Shown here: positions 49,490 to 60,201 of the stretch, in pieces
Position numbering within the stretch: position 1 is the first letter of the stretch
Layout: every line of letters starts with the position of its first letter
Assembly: GCF_900156155.1 (NCBI RefSeq)
Contig: NZ_FTMD01000010.1
Span: 153,344 to 217,343, forward strand
Length of the DNA stretch: 64,000 bases
Direction: 5' to 3'
From: Aromatoleum tolulyticum
GTDB lineage: Bacteria; Pseudomonadota; Gammaproteobacteria; Burkholderiales; Rhodocyclaceae
Notes under the pieces: generated by a model
Told to the model about the DNA's origin: nothing
The model's database searches: none
What the model saw: the letters and a program-made list of their open reading frames with translations, nothing else
Made by a program: the position numbers and the translations under genes

Positions 49490-51252
49490 GCGCCGGCCTC
49501 CAGTGTCGAGGTGTCGCCTTCGGGCAACCCCAGCTCGCGCGCCTTCAGCAGCCGGCGCATGATCTTGCCGCTGCGCGTGCGCGGCAGCGTCGTGGCGAAG
49601 TCGATCTCCTTCGGCGCGACGGCGGCGCCGAGTTTCCTGCGCGCGTGGGCGAGCAACTCCATGCGCAACGCCTCGCTCGGCTCGAATCCCTTCTTCAGCG
49701 ACACGAAGGCCTTCACGACCTCGCCGACCATCTCGTCCGGCTTGCCGATCACGCCGGCTTCCGCAACCGCCGGATGCTCCATCAGCGCGCTCTCGACCTC
49801 GAAGGGGCCGATCAGGTGGCCGGCGGACTTGATCACATCATCCTTGCGTCCGACGAACCAGAAGTAGCCGTCGGCGTCGCGCCGCGCGAGGTCTCCGGTC
49901 AGGTACCACACGCCCGAGAAGCACTTGCGGTAGCGCTCCTCGTTGTTCAGGTAACCGCGCAGCATCGACGGCCAGCCGCGCAGCAGCGCGAGTTCGCCTT
50001 CGACGTCGGGCTCCTCTATGACCTCGACGAGGCCGTCCTTGCCCTCGCGCACGATCGCGGCCTCGACGCCGGGCAGCGGGCGGCCCATCGAGCCGGGCTT
50101 GATGTCCAGCGCCGGCACGTTGGCGATCATGATCCCGCCCGTCTCGGTCTGCCACCAGTTGTCGTGGATCGGCAGGCCCAGCACCTCCTTGCCCCACCAC
50201 ACGGCTTCGGGATTGAGCGGCTCGCCGACGCTCGCGACGAAGCGCAGCTGCGGGAACGTGAAGCGCTTCGCCAGCTCCGGACCGGCCTTCATCAGCATGC
50301 GGATCGCGGTCGGCGCGGTGTACCAGACGGTGACCTTCTGCTCGTGCAGGATGCGGTACCAGCGCTCGGCGTCGAAGTCGCCTTCGTCGACGATCGAGGT
50401 CACGCCGTGCAGCAGCGGCGCGATGATGCCGTAGGACGTGCCGGTGACCCAGCCCGGGTCGGCGGTGCACCAGAACACGTCGTCCGGGTGCAGGTCGAGC
50501 GCGTAGAGGCCGGTCGCCCAGTGCGTCGCGACCGCGCCATGCACGTGCATCGCGCCCTTCGGCGCACCCGTCGTTCCGCTCGTGAAATGCAGCAGCGCGA
50601 GCTCGTCGGGCCGCGTCGGCACGGTCGGGAAGTCATCCGAGGCCGCGGCCATCAGGCGCCCGAGGTCGTGCGTGCCTTCAACGTCGGTCGGGGAGCCGTC
50701 CTCCGACACGAGCAGCACGTGGCGCAGCGTCGTCAGCTCGCCGCGGATCTTCGCAACCTTGCGCTGGTACAGCGACTCGGTCGTCACCAGCACCGCGCCC
50801 TGGCCGAGGTTGAGGCGCGTGGCGATCGGCTCGGGCCCAAAGGCGGAGAACAGCGGCGATACCGCGCAGCCGGCGCGCAGGCCGCCGAGCACCGCGGCAT
50901 AGAGTTCGGGGATGCGCCCGGTGAGCACGAACACGCGCTCGCCGCGCACGACATCGAGCCCGCGCAGCACGTTGGCGAATCGCGCCGTGAGTGCCGCGAG
51001 ATCGCCGTAACTGAGGTCGCGCACCGTTCCATTCTGGCCGAGGAAGCGGAACGCCAGATGATCGCGCAACCGCCCGCCGGCATGGCGCACGACCGTCTCG
51101 TAGGCGATGTTCAGCGCCCCGCCGGGCAGGCCCGCGAGCGCCTCGTGCGCGATTTCCCAGTTGAAGCCGCGGCGGGCCGCCGCGTAGTCGACGAGGTTCG
51201 GCCGGGTTCGAAACTCCGCTGCCGTCTTGCGGATGATCGAGGTTCGTTCCAT
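49486..51252 (-). CDS. acsA: Acetate-CoA ligase type acyl-CoA synthetase
   Basis: The 588-residue enzyme belongs to the acetyl-CoA synthetase branch of AMP-forming ligases. Visible motifs are [20 protein letters not shown], the [23 protein letters not shown] region, [23 protein letters not shown], and the C-terminal catalytic Lys in [16 protein letters not shown], whose acetylation often regulates such enzymes. Length is that of the Bacillus-type AcsA. It has a GGAGGAGGG ribosome site 34 bases after the RtcB stop and is coupled to E1 alpha by ATGA overlap. With the dehydrogenase it gives two routes to acyl-CoA. Confidence 0.88.
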   Translation of the reverse strand: MERTSIIRKTAAEFRTRPNLVDYAAARRGFNWEIAHEALAGLPGGALNIAYETVVRHAGGRLRDHLAFRFLGQNGTVRDLSYGDLAALTARFANVLRGLDVVRGERVFVLTGRIPELYAAVLGGLRAGCAVSPLFSAFGPEPIATRLNLGQGAVLVTTESLYQRKVAKIRGELTTLRHVLLVSEDGSPTDVEGTHDLGRLMAAASDDFPTVPTRPDELALLHFTSGTTGAPKGAMHVHGAVATHWATGLYALDLHPDDVFWCTADPGWVTGTSYGIIAPLLHGVTSIVDEGDFDAERWYRILHEQKVTVWYTAPTAIRMLMKAGPELAKRFTFPQLRFVASVGEPLNPEAVWWGKEVLGLPIHDNWWQTETGGIMIANVPALDIKPGSMGRPLPGVEAAIVREGKDGLVEVIEEPDVEGELALLRGWPSMLRGYLNNEERYRKCFSGVWYLTGDLARRDADGYFWFVGRKDDVIKSAGHLIGPFEVESALMEHPAVAEAGVIGKPDEMVGEVVKAFVSLKKGFEPSEALRMELLAHARRKLGAAVAPKEIDFATTLPRTRSGKIMRRLLKARELGLPEGDTSTLEAGA

Positions 51253-51285
51253 CGCTCCCTCCTCCGTTGCGTACGGATGTGCTTT

Positions 51286-52716
51286 TCAACCCTTGATGCA
51301 GACCAGCGGTGTCAGCCGCGCCACCTTGATCGCCAGCCCCGCCCGGTCGGCCGCCTCGACGACTGCGCCGACATCCTTGTAGGCGAGCGGCGCCTCCTCG
51401 GCGACGCCGCGGAAGCTCGGGCTGCGGATCAGGATGCCGCGCGCGGCCAATTCGTCGACGACATTGCGCCCGTGCCAGCGGCGCAGCGCCTCGTTTCGGC
51501 TCATCGCGCGGCCCGCGCCGTGGCAGGCCGAGCCGAAGGCCCGCTCCTCGGTGCCGGCGGCGCCGGCGAGGATCCACGACGCCGTGCCCATGCTGCCGCC
51601 GATCAGCACCGGCTGGCCGGCGTCACGGTACTCGCGCGGCAGCTCCGCGTGGCCCGGGCCGAAGGCGCGCGTCGCGCCCTTGCGATGCACGAAGAGCCGC
51701 CGCCGCTCGTCGCCGACGCGGTGCATCTCTTCCTTGCAGGTGTTGTGCGACACGTCGTACAGCACCGTCAGGCGCACGTGCGGAAAGACCTCGGCGAAGG
51801 CCGCGCGCGCTAGATGCGTGAGGATCTGCCGGTTCGCCAGCGCGCAGTTGATCCCGGCGCGCATCGCGCCGAGGTAGCACTGGCCGAGCGTCGACTTCAG
51901 GGGCGCACAGGCCAGCTCGCGATCCGGCAGCGCAATGCCGGCGGCGGGCGCGGCGATCACCATCTCGCGCAGGTAGTCCGTGCCGATCTGGTGCCCGAGG
52001 CCGCGCGAACCGCAGTGTATGCTCACGACGACGTCGCCCCTGGCCAGTCCGAATGCCTTCGCGGCCGCCGCATCGAACACCTCGTCGACCACCTGCACTT
52101 CGAGGTAGTGGTTGCCCGAGCCGAGCGTGCCCATCTCGTCGCGCTGGCGCTTCTTCGCCATGTCCGATACCGCGCGCGGGTCGGCACCGGCGACGCAGCC
52201 CGACTCCTCGATGTGCGCGAGGTCGGCCTCGCTGCCATAGCCTTGCTTCACCGCCCAGCGCGCGCCGCCCTTGAGCATCGCGTCCGTCTCCGGGCCGGAC
52301 AGGCGCAGGGTGCCGGTGCTGCCGACGCCGGCCGGGATGCGCGCGTACAGCACATCGGCGAGGCGCTTCTTGTGCGCCTCGACGTCGGCCAGCTTGAGTC
52401 CCGTGTGCAGCGTGCGCACACCGCAGGAGATGTCGAAGCCGACGCCGCCCGCCGACACGACGCCGCCCTCGTCCGCATCGAAGGCCGCGACCCCGCCGAT
52501 CGGGAAACCGTAGCCCCAATGCGCGTCGGGCATCGCATAGGAGGCCGCGACGATGCCCGGCAGGCTCGCGACATTCGCGACCTGTTCGGCGACCTTGTCG
52601 TCCATCGCCTCCATCAGCTCGCGCGACGCGAAGATCACGCCGGGCACGCGCATGCGCCCGGTGGCGGGCAGCTCCCATTCGTACGGGCCGCGTTGGCGGA
52701 ATTTCCGCAGTTCCAT
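51286..52716 (-). CDS. rtcB: RNA-splicing ligase RtcB
   Basis: The 476-residue protein is the GTP- and manganese-dependent RNA ligase that joins 2',3'-cyclic phosphate or 3'-phosphate ends to 5'-OH ends. The metal-binding signature GVGFDISCGVR is at residues 91-101 (Asp95, Cys98); other conserved parts are GTLGSGNHYLEVQ, HCGSRGLGHQIGTDYL, VLYDVSHNTCKEE and the guanylated His in SACHGAGRAMSR. It repairs or splices tRNA and stress-cleaved RNA. The archease gene, its activating factor, lies 198 bases upstream on the same strand. Confidence 0.96.
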   Translation of the reverse strand: MELRKFRQRGPYEWELPATGRMRVPGVIFASRELMEAMDDKVAEQVANVASLPGIVAASYAMPDAHWGYGFPIGGVAAFDADEGGVVSAGGVGFDISCGVRTLHTGLKLADVEAHKKRLADVLYARIPAGVGSTGTLRLSGPETDAMLKGGARWAVKQGYGSEADLAHIEESGCVAGADPRAVSDMAKKRQRDEMGTLGSGNHYLEVQVVDEVFDAAAAKAFGLARGDVVVSIHCGSRGLGHQIGTDYLREMVIAAPAAGIALPDRELACAPLKSTLGQCYLGAMRAGINCALANRQILTHLARAAFAEVFPHVRLTVLYDVSHNTCKEEMHRVGDERRRLFVHRKGATRAFGPGHAELPREYRDAGQPVLIGGSMGTASWILAGAAGTEERAFGSACHGAGRAMSRNEALRRWHGRNVVDELAARGILIRSPSFRGVAEEAPLAYKDVGAVVEAADRAGLAIKVARLTPLVCIKG

Positions 52717-52914
52717 CGTCTGCCTCCTGCCGCTCGCGTACCGCCGTCAAGGACCGCGCTTGCCCGATTCGGAGCCCCCGGTTCCAGACCGGGCCCGTCG
52801 TCGCACCGCCCCGCCAGACGTCAGCGCGCCCCGATCGCGCATGCCTGAGCGTCGCGCGACGCTGCACTGCGTGCGTCTGTCATGTCCAGCATAGCCAAAA
52901 CCGGCCGGCATGGC

Positions 52915-53340
52915 TCACACATCGACCACACACTGTGCGATCCAGACGCCGTCGGCACAGTGCTCGACCCGCAGTTCGCAGAACGATGCCCCCTTCACCT
53001 CGGTCGCCGGCTGGTGGCGGGCGACCTCCACCGGCTCGCCCCAAGCCGTCGCCACAAGGCGGCAACCGCCCACATCCGACTCGACGGTCAGCTCGAAGCG
53101 CGAGAACAGCATGCGGCTCGTGGCCATGTGGAACACCAGCGCGTTAAGCCAATCGACCAGCAGGAGCTCGCGATCGGGCGCCGCGCATGCGATGCCGACC
53201 GGATCGCGCGGCACGACGGCGGCCGGATCGCAGATCACCGCGGTCATCGCCGTCGCCGCACCGGCGAAGGCCTCCGCGAGTGTATCGCCCGTACCGCACA
53301 CACCGACGTCGGCTTCGTGCTCGAAGGTCCGCCACGCCAT
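52915..53340 (-). CDS. Archease
   Basis: The 141-residue protein matches archease, the chaperone-like factor that speeds RtcB guanylylation and turnover. Conserved pieces are the N-terminal FEHEADVGVCGTGDTLAEAF, the LLVDWLNALVFH segment, EVKGASFCELRVE and the C-terminal WIAQCVVDV with its metal-binding aspartate. It is the first gene of the minus-strand run archease-rtcB-acsA-E1-E2-ACP. The pairing with RtcB is a well-known conserved neighbourhood and confirms both calls. Confidence 0.93.
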   Translation of the reverse strand: MAWRTFEHEADVGVCGTGDTLAEAFAGAATAMTAVICDPAAVVPRDPVGIACAAPDRELLLVDWLNALVFHMATSRMLFSRFELTVESDVGGCRLVATAWGEPVEVARHQPATEVKGASFCELRVEHCADGVWIAQCVVDV

Positions 53341-53504
53341 TCCGCCGCCCTCCCGATCATGCGCCGCACCGCTCCGGGCGGGCGCCCCTCCTATGATATT
53401 TTAGTAACTGGCAAGAGCGCACGTTCGCGCTGCGCTAATATCGGCGGCGAATCCAGCCGCAGGCCGCCGAACCGCTTGCCGCAGACCATCAGGAGAGAGA
53501 CCCC

Positions 53505-54152
53505 ATGCGCATCCGCTTCCCCTGGCATCTCCTTGCCGCCGCCGCGACTGGCCTGGTCGTTGCGGCGTGCGGCCTTGCGCCGACCGTCGAACCCGACGCC
53601 AAGGCGGAACATTTCCCCTACCAGGGCGGCGACGTGGCGGCTGCACAACGCGGCGCGGACTGCGAGCTCGCGCTGCGCGGCACGCTGACGCCAGCCGCCG
53701 TGTCCGCGCTGAGACTGGCGAGCGACGCGCTCGCGAAGCTTTCGTGCCGCGGCAGGACCGTGGTCCTCGATCTCGGCGACGGCAGCGTTGGTGCAGCGAT
53801 CACGGTCGGCTCAATGCTGCGCAACCGCGGCTTCGACACCCGCATCGCCGCCGGCAGCACCTGCCGCACCCTGTGCCTGCTGGTGTTTGCCGCAGGCACC
53901 CAACGCGAGATCGCCCCTGATGCGCGGCTCGGCTTCACGCAAATCCCGCCCGACGAGGACTTCGGCCGCGCGAATTGCGAGACCGAACTCGACAACCGCC
54001 AGATGCTCAACCTGGCGCGCTACCTGCGCGCGATGCTGCCCGGCCTGACCGCCGACTACATGCTGCAGCAGATCCGCGCGACCGACTGCCGCGGCGTGCG
54101 CGAGCTGCCGGCGAGCGACGCCGTCACGGCAGGACTCGCGACCAGAGGCTAA
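53505..54152 (+). CDS. Lipoprotein with ClpP/crotonase-like fold (COG3904 type)
   Basis: The 215-residue protein has a lipoprotein signal (VVAAC at about residue 22). The mature part resembles the predicted periplasmic proteins of COG3904 with a ClpP-like fold: VVLDLGDGSVGAAITVGSML, then DTRIAAGSTCRTLCLLVFAAGTQREI, where the position of the ClpP serine is replaced by a cysteine-rich turn (TCRTLC). No clear catalytic triad remains. It is 59 bases upstream of the ACP-ligase-acyltransferase fusion on the same strand. Function unknown; binding of a wall or lipid ligand is possible. Confidence 0.65.
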   Translation: MRIRFPWHLLAAAATGLVVAACGLAPTVEPDAKAEHFPYQGGDVAAAQRGADCELALRGTLTPAAVSALRLASDALAKLSCRGRTVVLDLGDGSVGAAITVGSMLRNRGFDTRIAAGSTCRTLCLLVFAAGTQREIAPDARLGFTQIPPDEDFGRANCETELDNRQMLNLARYLRAMLPGLTADYMLQQIRATDCRGVRELPASDAVTAGLATRG

Positions 54153-54211
54153 AAAGGGGGGAGGACCCGGCCCGTGCGCGCCGCGACGGGCATCGCGGTC
54201 GGAACCTCGCC

Positions 54212-56998
54212 ATGCATCGAAACCGCCCGGCAATCGACGCCACCGAGGTGCTCGGGATCGTGCGCGGGCTCGTCAGCGAGCTGCGCCCCGGCAAGCCGCC
54301 GGAAGCCGGACTCGACAGCCACCTCGAACGCGACCTCGGACTCGACAGCCTCGCGCGCGTCGAGCTGCTCGCGCGCATCGAGCGCGCCGCGCGCGCGCGC
54401 CTGCCGGAAGACACCCTCGCCACGGCGGAAACCCCGCGCCAGCTCTTTGCCGCACTGCGCGCAGCACGCCCGGAAGCGACCACGTCCGCGCCGGAGATCG
54501 CCGTCACGCCCGACACCGGACGCATCGAGGCGCCGACCGGCGCGTCCACGCTCGTCGAGGTGCTGCTCTGGCACGCGGAGCGTTCGCCCGAGCATGTGCA
54601 CATCCGCCTGCTGCACGACGACGCCGAGGTCGGCACGCTCACGCACCACGAACTGCTGCGGGGGGCACAGCGCGTCGCCGCCGGGCTGCAGCAGCGCGGC
54701 ATCGCGCCGGGCGACGCCGTGGCGATCATGCTGCCGACCTCGCTGGAATTCTTCACGAGCTTCTTCGGCGCCCTGCTCGCGGGCGGCGTGCCGGTGCCGA
54801 TGTACCCGCCCACGCGCCCCTCCCAGCTCGAGGATCACCTGCACCGCCAGTCCGGCATCCTGGAGAGCTGCCGCGCGCCGGTGCTGATCACCGACGCGCA
54901 GGTGCAGCCGGTCGCCCGCCTGATCTCCACACCCTCGGGAAGCCTCAGGTACACCGTCACCGCACGCGAGCTCTCCGCCGGCAGCGACAGTCCCGCAGCC
55001 GCGGCGCCGCGGGCGGAAGACCTCGCGCTGCTGCAATACACTTCGGGCAGCACCGGCAACCCCAAGGGCGTTATGCTCACGCACGCCAACCTGCTCGCCA
55101 ACATCCGCGCATGGAGCCGCAGCGTCGCCATCACGGCGGCGGACGTCACGGTGAGCTGGCTGCCGCTATACCACGACATGGGCCTGATCGCCGCCTGGCT
55201 GGGCAGCCTGTACAACGGCTGCCCGCTGGTGCTGATGTCGCCGCTGGATTTCCTGTCACGACCGGTGCGCTGGCTGCGCGCCCTGCACCGCTACCGCGGC
55301 ACGCTCTCGGCCGCGCCGAACTTCGCCTACGAACTCGTGCTGAAGCACGTCGAGGAACGCGAACTCGCCGGCCTGGACCTCTCGCACTGGCGCATCGCCG
55401 CGAACGGCGCCGAGCCGGTGAACCCGGACACGCTGGAACACTTCGCCGAACGCCTCGCGCCCTACGGCCTGCACCGCGAAACGATGACCCCCGCCTACGG
55501 CCTCGCCGAAAACGCGGTCGGTCTTGCCGTGCCGCCCCCCGGACGTGGCCCGCGCATCGACCGCGTCGCACGCGAAGCCTTCTCCCGCACCGAGGCCGTC
55601 CGTGCCGCCACCGGGGACGCGAGCGCGATCCGCTTCGTCGGCTGCGGCCAGCCGCTGCCCGGCCACGAAGTACGCATCGTCGGACCGAACGGCGACGAGC
55701 TCCCCGACCGCCGCGTCGGCCGCATCGAATTCCGCGGCCCCTCGGCCACCGCCGGCTACCTGCGCAATCCCGAGGAGACGCGCAATCTGCTGCGCGGCGA
55801 CTGGCTGGACACCGGCGACCTCGGCTACCTCGCCGAGGGCGAGCTCTTCGTCACCGGTCGCGTCAAGGACATGATCATCCGCGGCGGGCGCAACCTGTAC
55901 CCCTACGAGCTGGAAGATGCCATCGGAGCCCTGCCGGGCGTGCGCCGCGGCTGCGTCGCGGTGTTCGGGGTCGCCGATCCCGCGACGGCGAGCGAGCGCC
56001 TCGTCGCCGTCGTCGAGACCCGCAGCGGCGACGATGCCGAACGCCGGCGGCTCGAACATGCGGTCGGCAACCTGGCGGTCGACCTGCTCGGCGTGCCGCT
56101 CGACGAGGTCGTGCTCGCACCGCCGCACAGCGTATTGAAGACCTCCAGCGGCAAGATCCGCCGCGCCGCGACGCGCGAGCTGTACCAGAGCGGCGTGCTC
56201 GGCCGCCAGCACAGCGTGCGCATGCAGATGCTGCGGCTCGCCGCGCTTGCCGCCAGCCGCAACGCGACCCAGGCGCTGCAACGCACGGGCGCCACGCTGT
56301 GGGCCGCCTGGGCGTGGACGGCGCTCGTGCTGCTCGCGATCCCCGTCTGGCTCGCCGTCGCAGGGCTGCGCCGCCCCGCCTTCGGCTGGCACATCGGCCG
56401 CGGCGGCGCACACCTGCTGGCCGCCCTGATCGGTGTCCGCATCGACGTCACGGGACTGGCGAACCTTCCCGCATCCGCCCCCTGCATCGTCGTCGCGAAC
56501 CACGCGAGCTACCTCGACGGCCTGATCGCCGCGGCGGCGCTGCCCCGCCCCTTCGTCTTCGTCGCCAAGCGCGAGCTCCTCGACAACGCGATCGCGCGCC
56601 GCTTCCTGCAGGGTCTGGGAACGGAGTTCATCGAACGTTTCACGGTGCAGGACAGCGCGGACGCCGCGAAGCGGCTCGCCGAACGCGCACGGCTGGGCGC
56701 CGCGCTGTTCTACTTTCCCGAAGGCACCTTCGTGCGGCGACCCGGCCTGCAGGAGTTCCGTCTCGGCGCCTTCCTCGCCGCATGCGAGGCCGACCTCCCC
56801 GTCGTCCCGGTCACGATCCGCGGCACGCGCGCGGTGCTGCCCGACGAGACCTGGCGGCCGCGCCGCGGCCCCGTCACGGTGACGATCGGCCGCCCCATCC
56901 TGCCACGGGGGAAGGACTGGAATGCGGCCCTCGCGCTACGGGACGCTGCGCGCGGGGAGATCCTCGCCCACTGCGGGGAGCCCGACGCAACGCTCTGA
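54212..56998 (+). CDS. ACP-AMP ligase-PlsC acyltransferase fusion
   Basis: The 928-residue protein has three enzymatic parts. Residues 8-80 form an acyl carrier domain (Ser46 in LGLDSLARV). Residues about 110-680 form an acyl-AMP ligase: P-loop YTSGSTGNPKGVMLTH near 277, LPLYHDMGLI, TPAYGLAENAVGLA and the SSGKIRRAATRELY lysine; it resembles fatty-acyl-AMP ligases that load ACP domains. After a hydrophobic helix pair (about 692-720), residues about 745-928 form a PlsC domain with the HX4D motif His764-Asp769 and FPEGTFVRRPG. It can be read as a self-contained machine that activates a fatty acid, holds it and transfers it to a lipid acceptor at the membrane. Confidence 0.88.
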   Translation: MHRNRPAIDATEVLGIVRGLVSELRPGKPPEAGLDSHLERDLGLDSLARVELLARIERAARARLPEDTLATAETPRQLFAALRAARPEATTSAPEIAVTPDTGRIEAPTGASTLVEVLLWHAERSPEHVHIRLLHDDAEVGTLTHHELLRGAQRVAAGLQQRGIAPGDAVAIMLPTSLEFFTSFFGALLAGGVPVPMYPPTRPSQLEDHLHRQSGILESCRAPVLITDAQVQPVARLISTPSGSLRYTVTARELSAGSDSPAAAAPRAEDLALLQYTSGSTGNPKGVMLTHANLLANIRAWSRSVAITAADVTVSWLPLYHDMGLIAAWLGSLYNGCPLVLMSPLDFLSRPVRWLRALHRYRGTLSAAPNFAYELVLKHVEERELAGLDLSHWRIAANGAEPVNPDTLEHFAERLAPYGLHRETMTPAYGLAENAVGLAVPPPGRGPRIDRVAREAFSRTEAVRAATGDASAIRFVGCGQPLPGHEVRIVGPNGDELPDRRVGRIEFRGPSATAGYLRNPEETRNLLRGDWLDTGDLGYLAEGELFVTGRVKDMIIRGGRNLYPYELEDAIGALPGVRRGCVAVFGVADPATASERLVAVVETRSGDDAERRRLEHAVGNLAVDLLGVPLDEVVLAPPHSVLKTSSGKIRRAATRELYQSGVLGRQHSVRMQMLRLAALAASRNATQALQRTGATLWAAWAWTALVLLAIPVWLAVAGLRRPAFGWHIGRGGAHLLAALIGVRIDVTGLANLPASAPCIVVANHASYLDGLIAAAALPRPFVFVAKRELLDNAIARRFLQGLGTEFIERFTVQDSADAAKRLAERARLGAALFYFPEGTFVRRPGLQEFRLGAFLAACEADLPVVPVTIRGTRAVLPDETWRPRRGPVTVTIGRPILPRGKDWNAALALRDAARGEILAHCGEPDATL

Positions 56999-57898
56999 TC
57001 AACCTACCACCTCCGAATATTCCGGGCACCTCGCAAGCCCGCCCTTGAGCGCCTCGACGAGCAGGCGCACCTTGGGCAGCGGATGGCGGCGCTGCGGCGA
57101 TACCGCCCACACGGCAGTATTCGGCGGCCGGTTGGCGTCGAGCAGCGGCACCAGCTCGCCGCGCCGGAACGGCCCGAGCACGTAGTAATCGGGCAACTGG
57201 CACAGGCCGAAGCCGCGCAGCGCGGCGTCGAGCACCGCGTAGCCGCTGTTGCAGCGCCAGTTGCCGCTCGGCCTGAACGGATACTCGCGGCCATCGAGCT
57301 GGAACATCCACGTGTCGCTGGTACCGAGCAGGCAGTTGTGGCGCGCAAGTTCGGAGAGCGTGTGCGGCCGGCCGTAGCGTTCGAGATAGGACGGCGCTGC
57401 GCACAGATACATCGTGCGCGGGGCGATGCGCGTCGCAACGAGGCTGGAGTCGCTCAGGCGGCCCAACCGGATCGCGAGATCGTAGCCCTCGTGCACCAGG
57501 TCGACGTTGCGGTTCGTCAGCTCGATCTCGACCTTCAGCCGCGCATGCTGCGCCATGAAGTCGTTCACCAGCGGCACGATGAAGCGCTCGCCGTAAGCTA
57601 CCGCCGTGCTCATGCGCAACAGGCCGGCCGGCGCGCTCTGCAGGTCGCTGATCGCGAGGAAGGCCTCGTCGCGCTCCTCCACGAGGCGCTGGCAGCGCGC
57701 GAGGAAGACCTGTCCCGCCTCGGTGAGCGACACGCGCCGCGTCGTGCGGTAGAAAAGCCGCGCCTGCAGCCGGTCCTCCAGGCGCGCAACCTGCCGGCTC
57801 ACGTGCGACGGCGACACCCGCAGATGCTCCGCGGCACGGTAGAAGCTGCCGTGCTCGGCCACGGCGAGGAATTCGTCCAGCCCTTCCCAACGATACAT
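56999..57898 (-). CDS. LysR-family transcriptional regulator
   Basis: The 299-residue protein has the LysR helix-turn-helix at about 5-62 (LDEFLAVAEHGSFYRAAEHL, PSHVSRQVARLEDRLQARLF) and an effector domain from about 90. The ATG at 57898 is preferred to a GTG nine bases upstream. Its gene is divergent from the formaldehyde dehydrogenase gene and its stop abuts the stop of the acyltransferase fusion (TGATCA). It most likely controls the glutathione-dependent formaldehyde genes. Confidence 0.9.
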   Translation of the reverse strand: MYRWEGLDEFLAVAEHGSFYRAAEHLRVSPSHVSRQVARLEDRLQARLFYRTTRRVSLTEAGQVFLARCQRLVEERDEAFLAISDLQSAPAGLLRMSTAVAYGERFIVPLVNDFMAQHARLKVEIELTNRNVDLVHEGYDLAIRLGRLSDSSLVATRIAPRTMYLCAAPSYLERYGRPHTLSELARHNCLLGTSDTWMFQLDGREYPFRPSGNWRCNSGYAVLDAALRGFGLCQLPDYYVLGPFRRGELVPLLDANRPPNTAVWAVSPQRRHPLPKVRLLVEALKGGLARCPEYSEVVG

Positions 57899-57937
57899 GC
57901 CCGACACCCCGACGGCGCTCCTCGGATCCAGCGATTA

Positions 57938-57951
57938 TTGCTCGCAGGCAA
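57938..57951. promoter_or_regulatory. Candidate LysR operator
   Basis: TTGC-TCGCAG-GCAA is a short palindrome that includes the LysR T-N11-A core. It lies between the divergent LysR gene and the dehydrogenase gene, about 90 bases before the latter's start. Support is symmetry and position only. Confidence 0.35.
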
Positions 57952-57998
57952 CAGTATATTGCCGCCCTGTCGATTATCCGCCCTTCCGCATCAATTAG

Positions 57999-59156
<1,158 letters not shown>

Positions 59157-59178
59157 TACCGCGCAGGAGGAGAAAGCC

Positions 59179-60024
59179 GTGCCCTTCGAAAACCTCTCGT
59201 GCCAGAAGAGCTTCGGCGGCTGGCTCAAACGCTACCGCCACCGTTCGCGCACGCTCGACTGCGACATGACTTTCGCGGTCTACCTGCCGCCGCAGGCCGA
59301 ACTCGGCGGCAGGCTGCCGGTGCTGTACTGGCTGTCGGGGCTCACCTGCACCGACGAGAACTTCATGCAGAAGGCCGGCGCGCAGCGCGTCGCGGCCGAA
59401 CTGGGGCTCGTCCTCGTCGCCCCCGACACCAGCCCGCGCGGGCCCGACGTGCCGGGGGACCCCGACGGTGCGTGGGACTTCGGCCACGGCGCCGGCTTCT
59501 ACCTCAACGCAACGCAGGCGCCGTGGGCGCGGCAATATCGCATGCACGACTACGTCGTCGAGGAATTGCCGGCGCTCGTCGAGGCCAGCTTCCCGGTGTC
59601 GGACGCGCGCGGCATCAGCGGCCACTCTATGGGCGGGCACGGCGCGCTCGTCTGCGCGCTGCGCAACCCCGGCCGCTACCGCTCGGTGTCGGCGTTCGCG
59701 CCGATCGCCAACCCGATGAACTGCCCGTGGGGCGAAAAGGCCTTCTCGCGCTACCTCGGCGAGGAGCGCACGCGCTGGCGCGAATGGGACGCGACCATGC
59801 TGATCGCCGATGCGCAGGAAAAGCTGCCGATCCTCGTCGACCAGGGCGACCGCGACGACTTCCTCAACACCCAGCTCAAGCCCGAGGCCCTCGAAACCGC
59901 AGCCCGCGCCGCCGGCCACCCGCTGACGCTGCGGCTCCAACCCGGCTACGACCACAGCTATTACTTCATCGCGAGCTTCATCGAGGATCATTTGCGCCAC
60001 CACGCGGCGGCGCTCGGCACTTAG
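59179..60024 (+). CDS. fghA: S-formylglutathione hydrolase
   Basis: The 281-residue protein is the esterase D/FrmB-type serine hydrolase that splits S-formylglutathione to formate and glutathione. The nucleophile is the Ser in [12 protein letters not shown]; other conserved parts are [18 protein letters not shown] and the C-terminal [19 protein letters not shown] with the catalytic His. It begins at GTG after an AGGAGGAGAAA site. It is in an operon with the class III dehydrogenase. Confidence 0.95.
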   Translation: MPFENLSCQKSFGGWLKRYRHRSRTLDCDMTFAVYLPPQAELGGRLPVLYWLSGLTCTDENFMQKAGAQRVAAELGLVLVAPDTSPRGPDVPGDPDGAWDFGHGAGFYLNATQAPWARQYRMHDYVVEELPALVEASFPVSDARGISGHSMGGHGALVCALRNPGRYRSVSAFAPIANPMNCPWGEKAFSRYLGEERTRWREWDATMLIADAQEKLPILVDQGDRDDFLNTQLKPEALETAARAAGHPLTLRLQPGYDHSYYFIASFIEDHLRHHAAALGT

Positions 60025-60159
60025 CAGCTTGATGCAGAACTCGGTGAACGAACCAGGAAGCGAATTGTCATAGAGGTGCGCCCGAAACCCATGTCATGAC
60101 AGCGATGCGCGCCCAATTCGATCCCCAGTCCGCAATGTTCCTTCTCTGCGGCCGGGAAG

Positions 60160-60195
60160 AAAAGTGCGGGAGCCCACCGCGGACGGCGGGCCCCG
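60160..60195 (-). terminator. Probable terminator of the ornithine cyclodeaminase gene
   Basis: Read on the minus strand, GCCCGCC pairs with GGTGGGC (one G-T pair) just after the stop, followed by TCCCGCAC and TTTTCTT. The T-run is interrupted, so strength is uncertain. Confidence 0.45.
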
Positions 60196-60201
60196 CGCGA
60201 C

